Shown piece after piece: positions 21,701 through 33,605 of a DNA stretch of 64,000 bases. Every line of letters starts with the position of its first letter. Within the stretch, counting starts at the first letter, position 1. The stretch is from Perkinsus olseni (lineage: Eukaryota > Perkinsozoa > Perkinsida), in the NCBI GenBank assembly GCA_013115125.1, contig JABANN010000073.1, positions 1 to 64,000 of the forward strand, given 5' to 3'. Both the position numbers and the translations under genes were made by a program. The notes beneath the pieces were generated by a model that was not told the origin of the DNA, made no database searches, and saw only the letters and a list, made by a program, of their open reading frames with translations.

Positions 21701-22849
21701 TGTGGCGCCCTTCGTGCTGCTCATGCCGGTATGGCTCTGTCTGATGCCGAAGCATCAATGGTATCGCCTTTCAGTTCTGGTCGTGATGGTCGATCCCTCT
21801 TCACGGTTGTCGATATGATCCGTGAGGGTCGCGCCTGCCTCACAACACAGCTTGCTACCTACTCCTTTTTCATCGTTTACGGCTATGTACTAACCTGTAT
21901 CCGTCTATCGGGTACCATCATCGGTAACATCAACGTGGGCGAATGGGTCTGGTTGACTATGGATATCATGATTGGTGTGATCATGGTGTGGACGATGACT
22001 TTGTCTGGACCACCCAAGAAGCTAGCAAGGTTCCGCCCTACAGCCTCATTGTTGGGGTGGAGGACTATCCTTGCTTGTGCGGTCCCAATCGTCAGCTATT
22101 ATATCTTCCAGATCATCACCTACGCTGTTCTATGGTCACCGTCGAATTCGAGTTGGTATGAGCACGTGAATACCCTTGACATTGACGTGCCTCCTAAAGA
22201 CTGGATGAAGAAGGGCGACAACTATGATGCTCCTCCTCAAGTGTTCATGCTCTTCACTGTGCTCGTCACCCAAGCGTACGTGGCTACTTACGGAGGCCAC
22301 TTCAGAAAGAACATTGTGTTCAACTGGGCTATCAACATTCTCTACGGTTGCTTACTTGTTATGATATTCAGCCTCTTGTGGGAAGAGCCAAGCGACTTCC
22401 CCTGTGTTTATCGTGTCAACTGTGACACAGGCTCGTCACTTGAGACGAAGAACATCCCACTCATCTCACAGTACTCCGTTGGTGACATTGGCGGCTGCTT
22501 CTTGGGACCTCAAGTACGCACTTACCAGTTGTCAACACTTGAAATGGACGGTTGGATTCCTGATCCGGCTTACGACTGCAGACCCAATGGTCCCGGCTCC
22601 GATATTGCAATAGAGAAGTATCCCTGGACGTCACCCGAGATATCAACTCTTGGTTATGATGGTCCTAATAATGCCTATCCAAGAAGCTATCGTCTAGCAA
22701 TGACTTGGATACTTGTTGGCTATATTCTACTTCAGCATTTGTTCGTCCAGTTCGGTTTGCTCGGACCTCTATCTGCATACCTCAGGAAGCTCCAGATGCG
22801 CAGGCGTGAGAAAGAGGTGGCTATCAGCGAGAAGGATACGAGTGGTTAG
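18779..22849 (+). CDS. P5-type ATPase (ATP13A/P5B-like)
   Basis: P-type ATPase of the P5B group (ATP13A2-like), a late-endosomal or lysosomal transporter class linked to polyamine export. Three exons close in phase: 18779-20075, 20175-20298 and 20356-22849, giving 1304 residues. Motifs: phosphorylation site VFDKTGTITKDG (about 20629), VNESMLTGEPMP in the actuator domain, CTGDNVLTGVAIAKQC, and a hinge VGMCGDGGNDCGALRAAH with SDAEASMVSPF, typical of P5B. An N-terminal membrane-dipping region precedes M1, and six C-terminal spans follow the catalytic core. The M4 motif is PPALP in P5B and PPELP in P5A; here it reads NPMLP (about 20504-20518). The ATG has a GCCATGG context, and a CTCAG at 18734-18738 could accept a leader. 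Confidence 0.92.
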
Positions 22850-22859
22850 ACTCCCTCAC

Positions 22860-23130
22860 AAGGGGATCTCTCACCTCCTCGCAGTGGAGGTTTACTTATT
22901 TTTGCTCAGACGGTCTGAGCCTTTTTTCGTGCATCCCTTATGTGGGATTCGCACGCTCTTTATGACACGGAGCGGCGCTGGGAATCGGTGAAGCGATTCC
23001 CTGCGCCACTTAGTGTCGTCTCCTCTGTTTACTTGACCTTCTTAGCAAGTCTTATTGCGTTGAAAAAAGATCACTTTCGAAAACTAGTACCTACAGTACT
23101 ATCTTTTTCTGGTACTAGTTCAGCAGTACT
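22860..23130. repeat. Cluster of inverted repeats after the P5 ATPase
   Basis: Successive hairpins lie in the 3' flank. 22904-22920: 8-base perfect arms (GCTCAGAC) around one base, followed by six T. About 22930-22965: GTGC-ATCCC paired with GGGAT and GCAC. About 22970-23005: a 14-pair stem of GGCGC and GGGAATCG with one mismatch. Around 23082-23125: 10-base perfect arms (AACTAGTACC). Such density in 250 bases is unlikely by chance; the role is unknown. Confidence 0.6.
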
Positions 23131-23309
23131 AAGATTAGAAGAAAGTCAGTAATATTTTCAGTGATTGACACGTGTGCTGTTGAGTTAGTTACCTCTTGAC
23201 CTGGTGGGTCGTGGAGCTCGCAGTTGTCTGCCAATTGGTCCTTGTGTGTTGGGATTGGGAGCGAACCTGTGAGTCCTAGCCGAAACTTCAAGCGACAGTT
23301 TCTGAGAAT

Positions 23310-25912
23310 ATGACGGTTCTTGAGAAGACTGTGGAGCTTCTTGGAAATTCGCTGGCAGATCTTGAACCCGTCGAGTTCAACCTGGCAGGAGCAGATCTGG
23401 ATGATGCTACAGTGGAAAGCGTTCTCTGCCCGGCCATAAGCGACACCAAGAGGGGACTCACGGGTGAGTTATATGGCTGCTAGCACCGGGCGGGGGAGGA
23501 GAATGGCATCCACATAGCCGAGTTTTCGTCGAATAGAATATTGGTGGTCTATCAATATATCAATCCGATGGTTACCGCTTCTTTAGAAGTAAAAGCTTTT
23601 CTCCCTAGGATTAGTGTATACTACTCAACGTACTGTTCGTAGGATTGTTTCTCCGGTATGCACTAGCTTCATAGTTCTATGAGCTCAGCAGTGATGCGTC
23701 TCCACTACGGTGTTCCCGAAGTGGCATCTTCAGGTGTCCTAGATCTGAGCGACAATCCTGCCTTAACAGACGAGGCCATCATTCGTCTATGCGCAGCCAT
23801 GGAGAGAAAACGGGTACGCTCTTGGAGTAGTTGGTCCCTATCATAGTACGACAATCATACTTAACTTCATCGTAGATGCTCTCCATCGACTCCATCGTGT
23901 TGGACAACTGCAGTGGTGTTCATGACAGATCCGGAAGAGCCCTCGTCAAGGTTATCAAGGCAACCCAGGCGGGTGGGGTCTCGTCCTGCTCGTCCACGCT
24001 CTGGAAGTCACTTTCATGTAGCTTCCGCGCTCGGAAGTGCGTCTCAGATTCATTGAGGGTCTTGTCAATCAGAGGAACAGCTGTGCACGATGACGGTGTC
24101 GCCGATTTGCTCGCAGCACTCCGGGAGCAGGAGGTATTCAGCCAGGGGCGCATTCGCATGACAAGCAGCTTTTACTGTCACCCGGTTGCTAAATCGAAGG
24201 GTGCTACATATTCAATTGCGAACTGGCACCGAACCGTCCGATAGTGTCACGCCAGGATGGCCGGTCTCTCAGTTGCCCTTGCGTGAGCTCCACCTGAGTC
24301 GGGTGGGCATTCATGGCCTGGGATATCTTTTGAGCTACCTTGGATCCGATCGTAAGGCCGAAGATCGTTTGGGTCGGTGGTGGTCACTGTCTTCATTTAG
24401 TGGCGAAAAAACATCTAGAAGTGTTGTCAATCGAGGCCATACTCGCTACTGATAATGTTGGTCTTATGGCCAAGCACCAGCTGCAATCTAACCAAGTAAG
24501 CGGAATTCCAGAGTACCGCTTTAACGATCAGAGCAGGTGGCACTTAGTTCGTTCAACGCGTCACCCCTCGATGGTTTTCACAGTATGCTGCCTCAACTCC
24601 GAGGAATAGTTGCCACAATAGCTCTACTTTTCACGGGTCTACCTCCTACGTGATGCGGCGCATGCGAAGCATTCTCGGCCTATCACTGAAAACTTGCCAA
24701 CGTATAGAAGCGACCATGTGGTTCACGATATGGTCCGGCTCTTGCGAAGGGCGGTTGCGCACTAGGCGTCCGATAGCGGGTGGCTGCTCAGGACCCCAGG
24801 ACGATCGATACAAGTGGCTACGGGGAGCAGGAAAGTGTTGAGACTACGGAGGTGCGGTAGAGCCTGGCTGAGCCATTGCTACAGCAGTGTCCATCTCACG
24901 TGTTTGCGGCTAACCGGTCTGGCTGGCGTTGAAGCTACACCCGATGCCACGCAGCTGGCTCGTTTGCTGCATCTAGCTCCCGGACTTCTCCTCAGGATGA
25001 CGGGGAAGGCGGCGAGGACGACGACGACGAGGAGGAGGCTCGCGCGAGGCGGCAAATGGTTGAACGGCGGAAGAGATGGGAGAGCTGCATGTACGACTTG
25101 TAAATCCGCGCATCTCCACACTATCAAGACTGCCGAGATTCCTACATGCTATTGCTGAGGACCTCTTCAGACGCGAGAAGCTGACGGACCTTGACGGCAG
25201 TGAAGGAAACGCTATAGAAGATGATGTGGATGCGCTCGAAGGTGCTTCACGGCGTGATAGTGCTGCGCTGTCTGCAAGGAGACGACTAGAAGAACTGTTG
25301 AGGTTGATGCCTGATGCGGTGGAGAAGTGTTCCAAGGTCACGACCGTGGTGAGTGAGGGACGCGTGTCGCATCCTGAGGATTCGATTGGACAGGACATTC
25401 AATGTGACCACTTCCGTTGGATTCGAGACGCTACTAAGTTGGTGGCCGTTGAACACAAGATACAGGCGGACAGGGCTGCTGTCAATCCTGTAGGTCGCAA
25501 ATGACTTACATATTATGAGGGTGTTTTGTGAGACGTGAAACCATTAGCCGCTCCTCGTTTGGCTCCCTAGTCGCGCTAGCATTTCTTCGCACGTCGTCAC
25601 TTGTCCGTAACTGACCATGGTCAGAATAGCAACGACGGAGCATGGCAAGACACCATAGGTCGCAATTGCCGGACTGGGCCGTGTCAGTGACGTAGTAATA
25701 TTCTGATCCCTCAGGACAGGAGGAAAGGCAGCTCCTCGTGCTTCGGCTCTGCAGGTGAGTGATTCGTTACTCTTTAATTCAAGGTAAACCTTCGTGTTGC
25801 ACCAGATGATGAGAGCCCGAGTGAAAGAGAGTACATCCAGCGGTATGTGGTGCCCCACCTGACCAGAGCGGTGCGCCTTTGTGAGGAGGAGCTGCTTCGC
25901 AACGCCGCGTAA
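23310..25912 (+). CDS. Leucine-rich-repeat protein with acidic, charged C-terminal region
   Basis: Multi-exon gene encoding LRRs of the ribonuclease-inhibitor style. Exons that close in phase: 23310-23463, 23689-23813, 23876-23972, 24048-24133, 24273-24351, 24401-24495 and 24537-24649. They carry repeat units such as VLDLSDNPALTDEAI, LRVLSIRGTAVHDDGV, LRELHLSRVGIHG and LEVLSIEAIL. Further LRR-like sequence (LTCLRLTGLAG) lies near 24900, followed by an Asp/Glu-rich stretch (about 24995-25070) and a long charged segment to about 25330. A last frame ends with TAA at 25910-25912. Joins after 24650 are not fully resolved, and the 3' portion could be a second gene. Such proteins are scaffolds; the partner is unknown. 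Confidence 0.55.
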
Positions 25913-26665
25913 GGCCTCGGCTTTAGTCGCTATTCTTCAAATGGAAGCATGAGATTTATTCCTTCACGATCGAGTTACTGAACCGTAGCGCATGGTCTGT
26001 TAAACTCCAGCAACTGTGGTATAATGAATTCCGAGGAGAGCCTGTGTTAATGCAAGCTCGGCTCCCGAAGCGTATCCGCTTGCGCGAACGTGTTGTTTGG
26101 TACTTCGGATTCTCACGCAAGCGCCTTAGCAGTCCACGAGGTGTATTATGCGATGAATTCGGGGGGCTTGTCAGTAGGCTGGGACGTGTCCCTACAGGAG
26201 TTTATGTTTTCTCAGCACTCCTTCTGATCCACCTGTTAACTCTGACCAACAGATGGCGTTCATCGCCGCTGCCGTGAAGGGCGCCATTTGATTCAGTCGT
26301 GAGCATGTACCTGATGACCAGTCAGTGGTAACGAGGCGTCTTGGGTGTGTGTCTGGCCTTGAGTTGGCGTCGGCGTTCCGGACGGATTCGTGATGGTCAA
26401 TAAAATCCCGGCGAATCGGTTATCACATACGAGAGTGCCGCATGGTAGTATGCATTACTCGGACATGAGTGTAAGATGGTCGCTCACAGCGGTCCGTTTC
26501 GTAGTGATCATGAATTTGTGGCGCGCGCGATCTGCATCAGAAAATCACGGGAAAGTGAAAGCTCCGCTCCGCCTTTTTCGCTGGATTTCGCCGCATTGTG
26601 CGCAACTTCTCGACGACTTTGGCAGGGTTCTTGGACGAAGGTTTTTTTGGACGCGAGCAGTTTTC
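25913..26665. other. Intergenic stretch, nothing supported
   Basis: Only short frames without splice support or recognisable protein similarity lie here. Confidence 0.4.
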
Positions 26666-28541
26666 ATGGCGCCCAATTCGTCCCTAACGGTCGGTAGCAC
26701 GCCATCCACCGCTGCCCCTTGCGGGATGAGCAAGTATCGGAGCAGGTCCGAGTGCCTCAGTCGGATACAGGAGCTGAAGAAGATAAATGAGGTTATACGG
26801 CGTGGGTGCATCGTAAAGGGCTCGTGAGTAATTACGCTTCTGGGGCTCGATTCGGACCGTTCCAGCTTAAGCTTGAGCTCAAGTCTCCCTGTAGAAGGGC
26901 TTTCGGATCTCATTGTCGCCTAGGAATGCTGGAAGCTTCCAGCCGGTTCAGATGCTTCGTGTGGAAGATTATGATTATCATGATTAGAATGGGTGAATCA
27001 GGGGGTCAGAACCAAAATCAGGGTGATCCAACCCTGATTAATTCGTCCTGTCGCCGTTCAACTTCCTGCGTGATTCATCCTAGAAGCTCACCGCGACCAC
27101 AGATCAATCTCAAGTGTCACGCCTGATCCACCTCAGAGGGCGCTCTCGTTCATTTCGTGAGAATGTGCATAACTCCATTTGACTCATCACCCGAGATTGT
27201 TGGCGCTTTCAGATAAAGCCTTTGATGGTCAATCGGGGCCACATGGATTCTCGGAGGTGCATCCTCACGGCTGACGTGCTCGCGGGTCAAATAGATTCGA
27301 CCGAGAGCCTGGGGTCTGGCCAAGAGTTTTCGGAATTTTCGGACAGGCAGCTGGAAAGTCTTTTTCAGATGAATTTCAAGTACGACTATTAGAGTGTCTG
27401 GCTGAGTGACTCACCTCCGTTCTCGAAGGAGCGTCCCTCCTGGTCTCGCTGTGGAGGTCAGCGATGATATCGTCGGTCAGAAATGCAGCGCTCCCCTGGT
27501 TGTCGCTTGAGACTCGCGAAATAGTTCGACCAAGCGGTTCGACGGAACTGCTGCCTCCGAACAGTGAAATGGTCGATTCGGCGCCATTTTCGGTGCCTGT
27601 CGGTTCATGAGATAGAGCATATGAGAAGGAGGGTGCAGTCTCTAGTGGTTTAGGTACACAACATTTGTCGCTAATGTTGCGTTGAGAAAGTTACTCGAGT
27701 CTGCGGATAACAGTATGGAAGCTGCCAGGCTCCAGACAAGAGCGAAGCAGAGCATGGATGATTTGGAACGAATTAAATTGGAAATGTTGAGTAGAGCTGA
27801 AGGAGGACCGAAAAAGACTACGGATGTAATGAGGAGGTCGTATGAATTGCCATGAAATTCCCACATCACCTCACTGACAACTACTTGAGGTCGTGAAAAG
27901 CGATCCACCACTTTTCATGACCAAAAACGATCCCAGAAGGGGTGCTTTTCTATCCGGTCTCTTTTGAGAAGTGTACAAGAATAGACTAGCCCAATTAGTT
28001 TTGCTTGATAACTCTAGCGGACACAGAACCTCGCTGGATCCTCGTTACTCTGGTTATCCTCGAGCTTTGTTTCACGCGCAAATCATGCTTCGAGCAGGTC
28101 CCATCAGTGAAATCGCGGTATGAGATGTCGGAGGAATGCCAAGGCGAGGGAAGTCGGAGTACAGCGGAGCCTGCGTGCGATGATTTTGAGAAACAGTTGG
28201 AAATGAGGATATCAGCGTTGCGAACTCCGTCTCCGTCGCCGATGGAATCGCCCAAGAGTGCACTTCCAATATTTACTGCATCCCAGAGGCCAGAACGAGC
28301 GAGGTATCCGAGCCTGTCGCTCCAAGGGGAGGAGAAGCGAGAGCTGCCAATAGAAGATTCATCACAAAGTTATCCAAGAATGAATCATGTGTCGCAGCCA
28401 AAGCAATCGCCAGTGGTGCTCACTGCTGGAGAACGGCGACTGAACTCTGACGTCCGGTACGATGGTTTTTTGATGAGGGATGCGGTCAAATATATGGCAC
28501 CTACTGATTTAGTGGAGAAGTTCCTGCGGGTGGCTGAGTAA
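26666..28541 (+). CDS. Coiled-coil, Ser/Pro-rich protein of unknown function
   Basis: Three exons are supported by frame and phase. 26666-26801 begins MAPNSSLTVGS and contains a helical ECLSRIQELKKINEVI. 27654-27825 is a coiled-coil-like exon (AARLQTRAKQSMDDLERIKL). 28098-28541 is a Ser/Pro-rich terminal exon ending FLRVAE. The last two join in phase 0; exons between 26802 and 27653 were not resolved. The ATG lies five bases after an AG at 26659-26660. No family recognised. The mix of heptad-like helices and low-complexity Ser/Pro suggests a cytoskeletal or adaptor role, which is only inference. Confidence 0.5.
27016..27039. repeat. Perfect hairpin, 9-base arms
   Basis: AATCAGGGT and ACCCTGATT flank a six-base loop, inside an unresolved intron of the coiled-coil gene. 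Confidence 0.6.
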
Positions 28542-28720
28542 TAAGGGGAGGAGCTGGTTGGGTGAAACATCTCAGTACTCGTCGATTGGCTCCTTTCATG
28601 CACTGCGCTTCGTGCGGCGCTTAAACCGTTACGGCTGTTCGTTGTAGTGAGTTACGTCAGCATTGCTTTCGTCCTTCGACGCGTTGAGCTCGAGCGGACT
28701 ACTCTACTGACGCCTTGACG

Positions 28721-29548
28721 ATGTCATCGTCAGGCCTAATACATCGAGAAATCTGGAGACCTGTGCGATATTGCTCGGAACTACGAACGAGCCTGGCGCT
28801 ACTGCGGGAAGCCCATCAGTTATACGAATCACTCATCTTTTTGTACCGCAGCAAAGTGGGACGTCGGACTCCTGCGAGGCCAGTGAGGATAGCGATGTTG
28901 AGGTAGTGCAGCCGGAGTGATGCATTGCGGGAATCGTGTTTATGTGGGAATTAGAGTTAGCCTATGCTGCACACTACCAGTCTTCCTGTCAGAAGATGGA
29001 GTTTTGCGCATAACTCCCGAGGGTAGTTGGCAATTACTCTTGATCCGATTTTGCATGATATGCTCCCGCTCGCTCCGCTCGCTCCGCGACTTTTTTCGGC
29101 TCCGCTGTTGTCTTCTCGTTTTCCGTATACTGGAAGCGTTCTTTTCCCGCCTACTGCATCTGATATGGTGGGTATCTGAGCGTCCAGTCCCGAGCTTCAG
29201 GTTCTCGATTTCGCACTTAACAACGGTCTTGTATGCATTGGTTGGATTCACACCCATCCCAGTCAGAGCTGCTTCCTCTCTAGCATCGACCTCCACACCT
29301 CCCTCGGCTACCAAGTCCTCTGCAATGAGTCCCTGGCGCTCGTAGTCGCCCCCACCGACTCCCAATATCAGCCATGCGGAGTATTCCGTCTAACTGACTA
29401 TGGTATAGCGTACTTGAAGACGTGTCAGAGGAGAGGCTTCCACAAGCATAGCGACGCCCAGATGCCTCTTTACGAGGTCGTGGGCCCGCAGGAATGGAGG
29501 CTGGTGTCGGACACAGGCGTATCGATAGTCGACCGTCGCATGCGGTGA
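28721..29548 (+). CDS. AMSH-like JAMM/MPN+ deubiquitinase
   Basis: Zinc metalloprotease of the AMSH/STAMBP family, which removes Lys63-linked ubiquitin at endosomes. The secure catalytic exon is 29188-29548. It contains the JAMM zinc site HTHPSQSCFLSSID (29249-29290), with two His and an Asp as ligands, followed by the AMSH-typical GVFRLTDYGIAYL and a Cys/His stretch ending in GFHKHS. Upstream, FPPTASDM (about 29145) matches the strand before the insertion, and near 28740-28830 a helical KSGDLCDIARNYERAW resembles the N-terminal MIT-type region. Exon joins between 28800 and 29187 are unresolved, so the motif with the catalytic Glu is not placed. The start at 28721 is tentative. The family call is strong. 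Confidence 0.8.
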
Positions 29549-29919
29549 TACTGGTGGCACCCACTTCTGTCTTTTTTGGCTGCTTTTGTCATTTTTGTGT
29601 ACGATTCTCTAAAAGACTGTAACGGGCTGCGCTATGTAGCGGGTTTGACGGCGGGATTGTGAGCTGCAATTAACAACCATCGGACGATTGTGCCAACCGT
29701 GCAGGATATCTGATGATCCCAAGTTGAGATTCCCAACTCGCCAGATTCAGCTTTGGCCGAGCCTTCCTCGCTGTAGGTCGACTTCGGGGGAGCGGAGATG
29801 CTGTCGGAATTCTGTGATGCCAATGACACGAATCCGACTCCCACAGAGTTTCACCACGTTGCACGAATCTGCTCGCCTTGGGGAAGATCTAGGGGAATGA
29901 TTTTTGCGGGCCGCAACTG

Positions 29920-30967
29920 ATGCCTGCCATTCTGGTAGCTCTCGTAGGGTTCCTGCTCTTTTCTATGGCGCTGACTCCAATACGATTGTGTGGATCGAGA
30001 TGGCCAATGGTTTCGAGATATGCCTCGTGTAGGGCCTTTGCGGCTCAGGGGAGAGCTACACGGTAATAAGAAGCGCTATTTCCCACCTGAAGGTGTTCTA
30101 GTGTTTTGGTTCGCTGAGCTTCCGTGGAACTGTTGATGCTGAGAGCGCCAGAGGGTTATAGAGGGAATGACATAAATAGAGCGCTTGGCAATTCGCGAAG
30201 CATTGTGTATCTTCACTGGAACCACCTGAAAGCAGTTATCGTTGGTGCAGAAATGCGAGGAACAGAAATGCAAGACGACTACCGTTTTCCGTCTTCACGC
30301 TGTCAGACCCCACCCGTCCGTGCAACACTTTACTAAGGAGCAGTTGGATGCGTTCCGAGAGGCCAAGTTGGAGGAGAAACGCGAACAGATGCGGCAAGAA
30401 AGGGCTAAGTTCAAACAGTATATGGAGATGGATCAAGAAAGAGAGGTCGGAAGAGGTTCTATGGGTGCCTAGTGAAAGCCACCGCGAACATTGTCGACTC
30501 AAGAACGTGGTGAAGATTAGACCTAAGGAGAATAGTTACCCTGCGCTCGGTGAAACGCTTCAGGATAGGACAGATGTGACTGCTGGTGATCCTCACTTCT
30601 TGCGGCCTATGGTGGTTGTGCTCCAGGTGGAATTTGAGCTATTTCTGTGATTCGGTATCGGTCTTCGGTATCGGTCTAGGGCTGGCTATCCAGTATTAGA
30701 ATATCGCAATTGGAGGTTTGACGCTCCATCGCGGTAATTTCGGGGCGCAGTGAAGATTGCGGCATTCAGGCAGAGAAGAAGCTAGAAGAGAAGCCGAGCG
30801 AGATTGGATTTTGGAGGGACTTCCAAATGAGTTTCGTCGAGAACGTCCTCTCTGATAAAATGAAGGCTGTTATGATTCTGTATGGTTTGGATACACGAAA
30901 GAGTTTGCACCATCCTAAGCACCCGCAAATAGCTCCCACAGCTGATCTGGTGGGTTCTGGGAAATGA
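29920..30967 (+). CDS. Unknown protein with N-terminal hydrophobic leader
   Basis: The start at 29920 gives a signal-like leader (MPAILVALVGFLLFSMAL). Three downstream exons close in phase 0: 30251-30445, a strongly charged helix (FTKEQLDAFREAKLEEK..); 30504-30626 (VKIRPKENSYPALGETL, then DPHFLRPMVVVLQ); and 30770-30967, ending at a TGA. The link between the leader exon and 30251 is not resolved. No family recognised. The leader plus basic region could mean entry to the secretory or plastid route. Confidence 0.45.
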
Positions 30968-31223
30968 CGGAGATCACATGTCACGTAGAATGCCGACCGT
31001 ACGTATTCTCCTGTCCCACTTTCCGGGATGCGTAGTATGGTTCGACAATGCGATGCGCCGTGCCTCCTCGCACGGAACTGCCAGGAATTGAATCACTATG
31101 ACGGATCGCTGGGCCTAGTTGTGTAGACTATAGTTGCTCCACGGTCCGAAGGAGGGACATACATTCTCTGATTGGGAAATGAGCTGATGGGGTACTTCTG
31201 ATCAGATACCCTCTTTTTTGAAT

Positions 31224-32536
31224 ATGTGGTTCCCCTTTGCGTGGGGGGTGGCTATCGCTTCAAGTATAGGCTTCGCCATGCCGGCGGCCATAGTGTCAGC
31301 GAAGGGACTCACGGCGTTCTTCTTCCTTCGAGGAGGGGCTGCCGCTGCTGCGGTAAGTGATTATTTCGGTCGTTATGTAATGGACTCTCGATGACGTTAC
31401 TCGTGAAGCAGTGCAAGCCTCCGTGGCCCATCTCAGGTTCTCTGGAACGAGGTCAAATATCCTTCTGCGGAGCCGCCTGAAACAACACCGGTTGTCATCA
31501 GAGAAAAGGAGGGGATGAAGTTTGGGTTCTCCCAGCTTTCCAAAGGCGAACTTGCTCTGCTCAGCTTCATCAATTTGGCAGCGGGAGGCCAATACATATC
31601 GGCGTAAGAACAACGCTCGTGCGAAGCGCCTCCCTCCGTCGATGCTGACATCTTTCCTTATCCTTCGGACCTCTAACGGGTTCTGGGCGGATCTTCCCTT
31701 TGGTACGCATCGCGTGTCGCGGGCGTGCTATTCGGCACCTCTTAGGTCGCCGCGTGAATAGCAGTGCATGTATGAACTTGCCCTGTCGATTCTGGCCCGT
31801 GCTCTCAGATTGGTTGATCCATCGTGGGCGTCTTATGCCATTATTGCTGGTTCAACGGCAGCTGCAGGGCTCTTCCCTAAGCAACTGGTGAGGCCTTTCG
31901 TGAGCTAGGTGCTGGTACCTTGCGACTATCGTCTGAAAGGGGATAACGAGCCATAGCTCTTCAGCTCATGCGCTATATTTGCCCTACTCGATCCCGAATG
32001 AATGTGATCACTGATCAGGGAGCGGCGGCGCTCGCCGTTGGCGCACCGCTAGGCCTGATGACCGGGCCGTATAGCGTTCCATTCTTGGAGCTCCTACCGG
32101 TGCAGGTAGGGGGCTGCCGGTGGGGGATATACGATGTTAAGATTCAAGAAATTCGCATGAGAGTTCTCTGATTATCGTAAAAGTTTGAGACGCTTGCAAG
32201 CTCATGGAGCGCGCCAAATGGTGTGTGAAAGGATAACAGGTGACTTGCTGTTCACTCATTTCAGCTATCGCTCTGGTATTCAACTTCCTGTGTCAACTAT
32301 GCTTTTTGCCACGAGGGAAAGAGCGTGCCCATTGCAATTACGGGAGTGGCGGCATTCGGTGAGACTCATTCGAGTGGATGGGGAACATCCGCTTCATCTC
32401 GATACATCTGGGCGCTCTCTCTCGATATCCACTGAAGAGTTCCTACGCAGGTTTGGCAGCTTACCTGGGTGGTCTCCACCAAGTGTTCACTACCTGCTGG
32501 TTCTTGAATTCGTCATTCTTACTATGGCGAGCGTAG
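31224..32536 (+). CDS. Small multi-pass membrane protein X
   Basis: Six exons close in phase: 31224-31352, 31437-31603, 31809-31887, 32019-32105, 32265-32358 and 32451-32536, giving 213 residues. At least four hydrophobic segments rich in Ala/Gly are visible: an N-terminal one (WGVAIASSIGFAMPAAIV), ASYAIIAGSTAAAGLF, then LAVGAPLGLMTG, then VAAFGLAAYLGG. A hydrophilic loop with EVKYPSAEPPE and EKEGMKFG separates the first two. The closing phases over six exons make this a real gene. I recognise no family. It is followed by two more small membrane proteins on the same strand. Confidence 0.6.
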
Positions 32537-32739
32537 GCCACGTGGTTTCTCTCGCTTTATTCGTTGCCTTCTAGCTTCGGTAGACCGCCGGTGCTCCGGT
32601 CAGGCACAACAACGGCTTCGAGAAGGCGGATTGGAAAGCTAGGAGACTACAGGGGTCAGACTGGATGTCAAAGAAACACTCCAAGAGCATTTTGCAAGTC
32701 AGACAAGCTAGATTTTCAACGCCGATGATCATTGAGCGT

Positions 32740-33458
32740 GGATTGTTCATTGCTTCAGTGGTGGTTCGGGGCTGCCATGGTGATGGGAACCGTGATGGGC
32801 CGGAACTTTAGCTCCAGATCTGGCATGGTCCACAGAGAGGCGGACACGGAGAGCATGTCCCTCGAGATGAAGGGAACCAGCGTCGAGCCTCGGACAGCGC
32901 GAATGACATCATGATACTACCGTGTCACTGTCGGTTGTTTCTGACACTTCTGCCCTCTGCTGTTGTGTATTTGCAAATTTTGGACTGGCAGTGCGCTCAG
33001 CTTTGAAATGCCAGAGGGGAATGCGAATGGTGCCGCGCCTCGGGTGGTCGTCGTCCGAGAGCCTCCCGAGCCGACTTGCTGTTGTGGATGCACTTTCACC
33101 TTCGCCCTGGAGGTGTTTGCAGCCATGGACTTGGTATTCGGTCTGATCAGCCTTCTCAGCATAGCGATGCAAGGCGTCCAGGTGGGTTGTCTTGGGATCT
33201 CAGCAGGCTATGAATTTGCCTTGGTCAGGCTCCTGAAGCGACCGGCTATGCTGGTTACTATGGCGAAGCGATACAAGCGGTTTTGACTGTGGGAGCCACC
33301 AGCGATGCAGCCGGAGCGATGCAAGTGAGATAAACTTAGTCGTTGCGTTCCGTGGAATCGTACTCCCTTTTTTCCTCAGGCGGCTAGTTCAGGTCTGACA
33401 GCGTCGACAGTTATTATGGCCGGTCTAGGACTGCTTGGCGTGTACCAAAAGAAGTAAC
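32740..33458 (+). CDS. Small membrane protein Y with Cys cluster
   Basis: The C-terminal exons are secure. Around 32990-33180: a Gly/Pro-rich stretch, a Cys cluster (CCCGC) and two hydrophobic segments ending LLSIAMQGVQ. Then an exon beginning after TTGGTCAG near 33228 (APEATGYAGYYGEAIQAVL..GAMQ), and the last exon to the TAA at 33456-33458 (a hydrophobic segment ending GVYQKK). The last two join in phase 0. The 5' end is uncertain; a possible first exon with a hydrophobic WWFGAAMVMGTVMG lies near 32759. The Cys cluster could be palmitoylated or bind metal. Function unknown. Confidence 0.45.
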
Positions 33459-33605
33459 GTGTTGGGCCTTTTGGGGTTGAGTGTTGGTTAGTTCAGCAAT
33501 GTTCACGTAGTGAGCATCAGATAGAGTGTATCTGATAGACGTGTGGCTCTATAAGAATGGGAAAGGAAAGAGCTTCATCGCGTCTTCGTCTTTAGTCCTC
33601 TGTAT

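Noticed and set aside
20375-21724. Two minus-strand open frames of 163 and 174 codons
   Set aside because: Antisense shadows of the P5 ATPase catalytic exon.
22904-22930. Bacterial-type intrinsic terminator
   Set aside because: The hairpin plus T-run shape is there, but the surrounding genes are eukaryotic, so I list it only as an inverted repeat.
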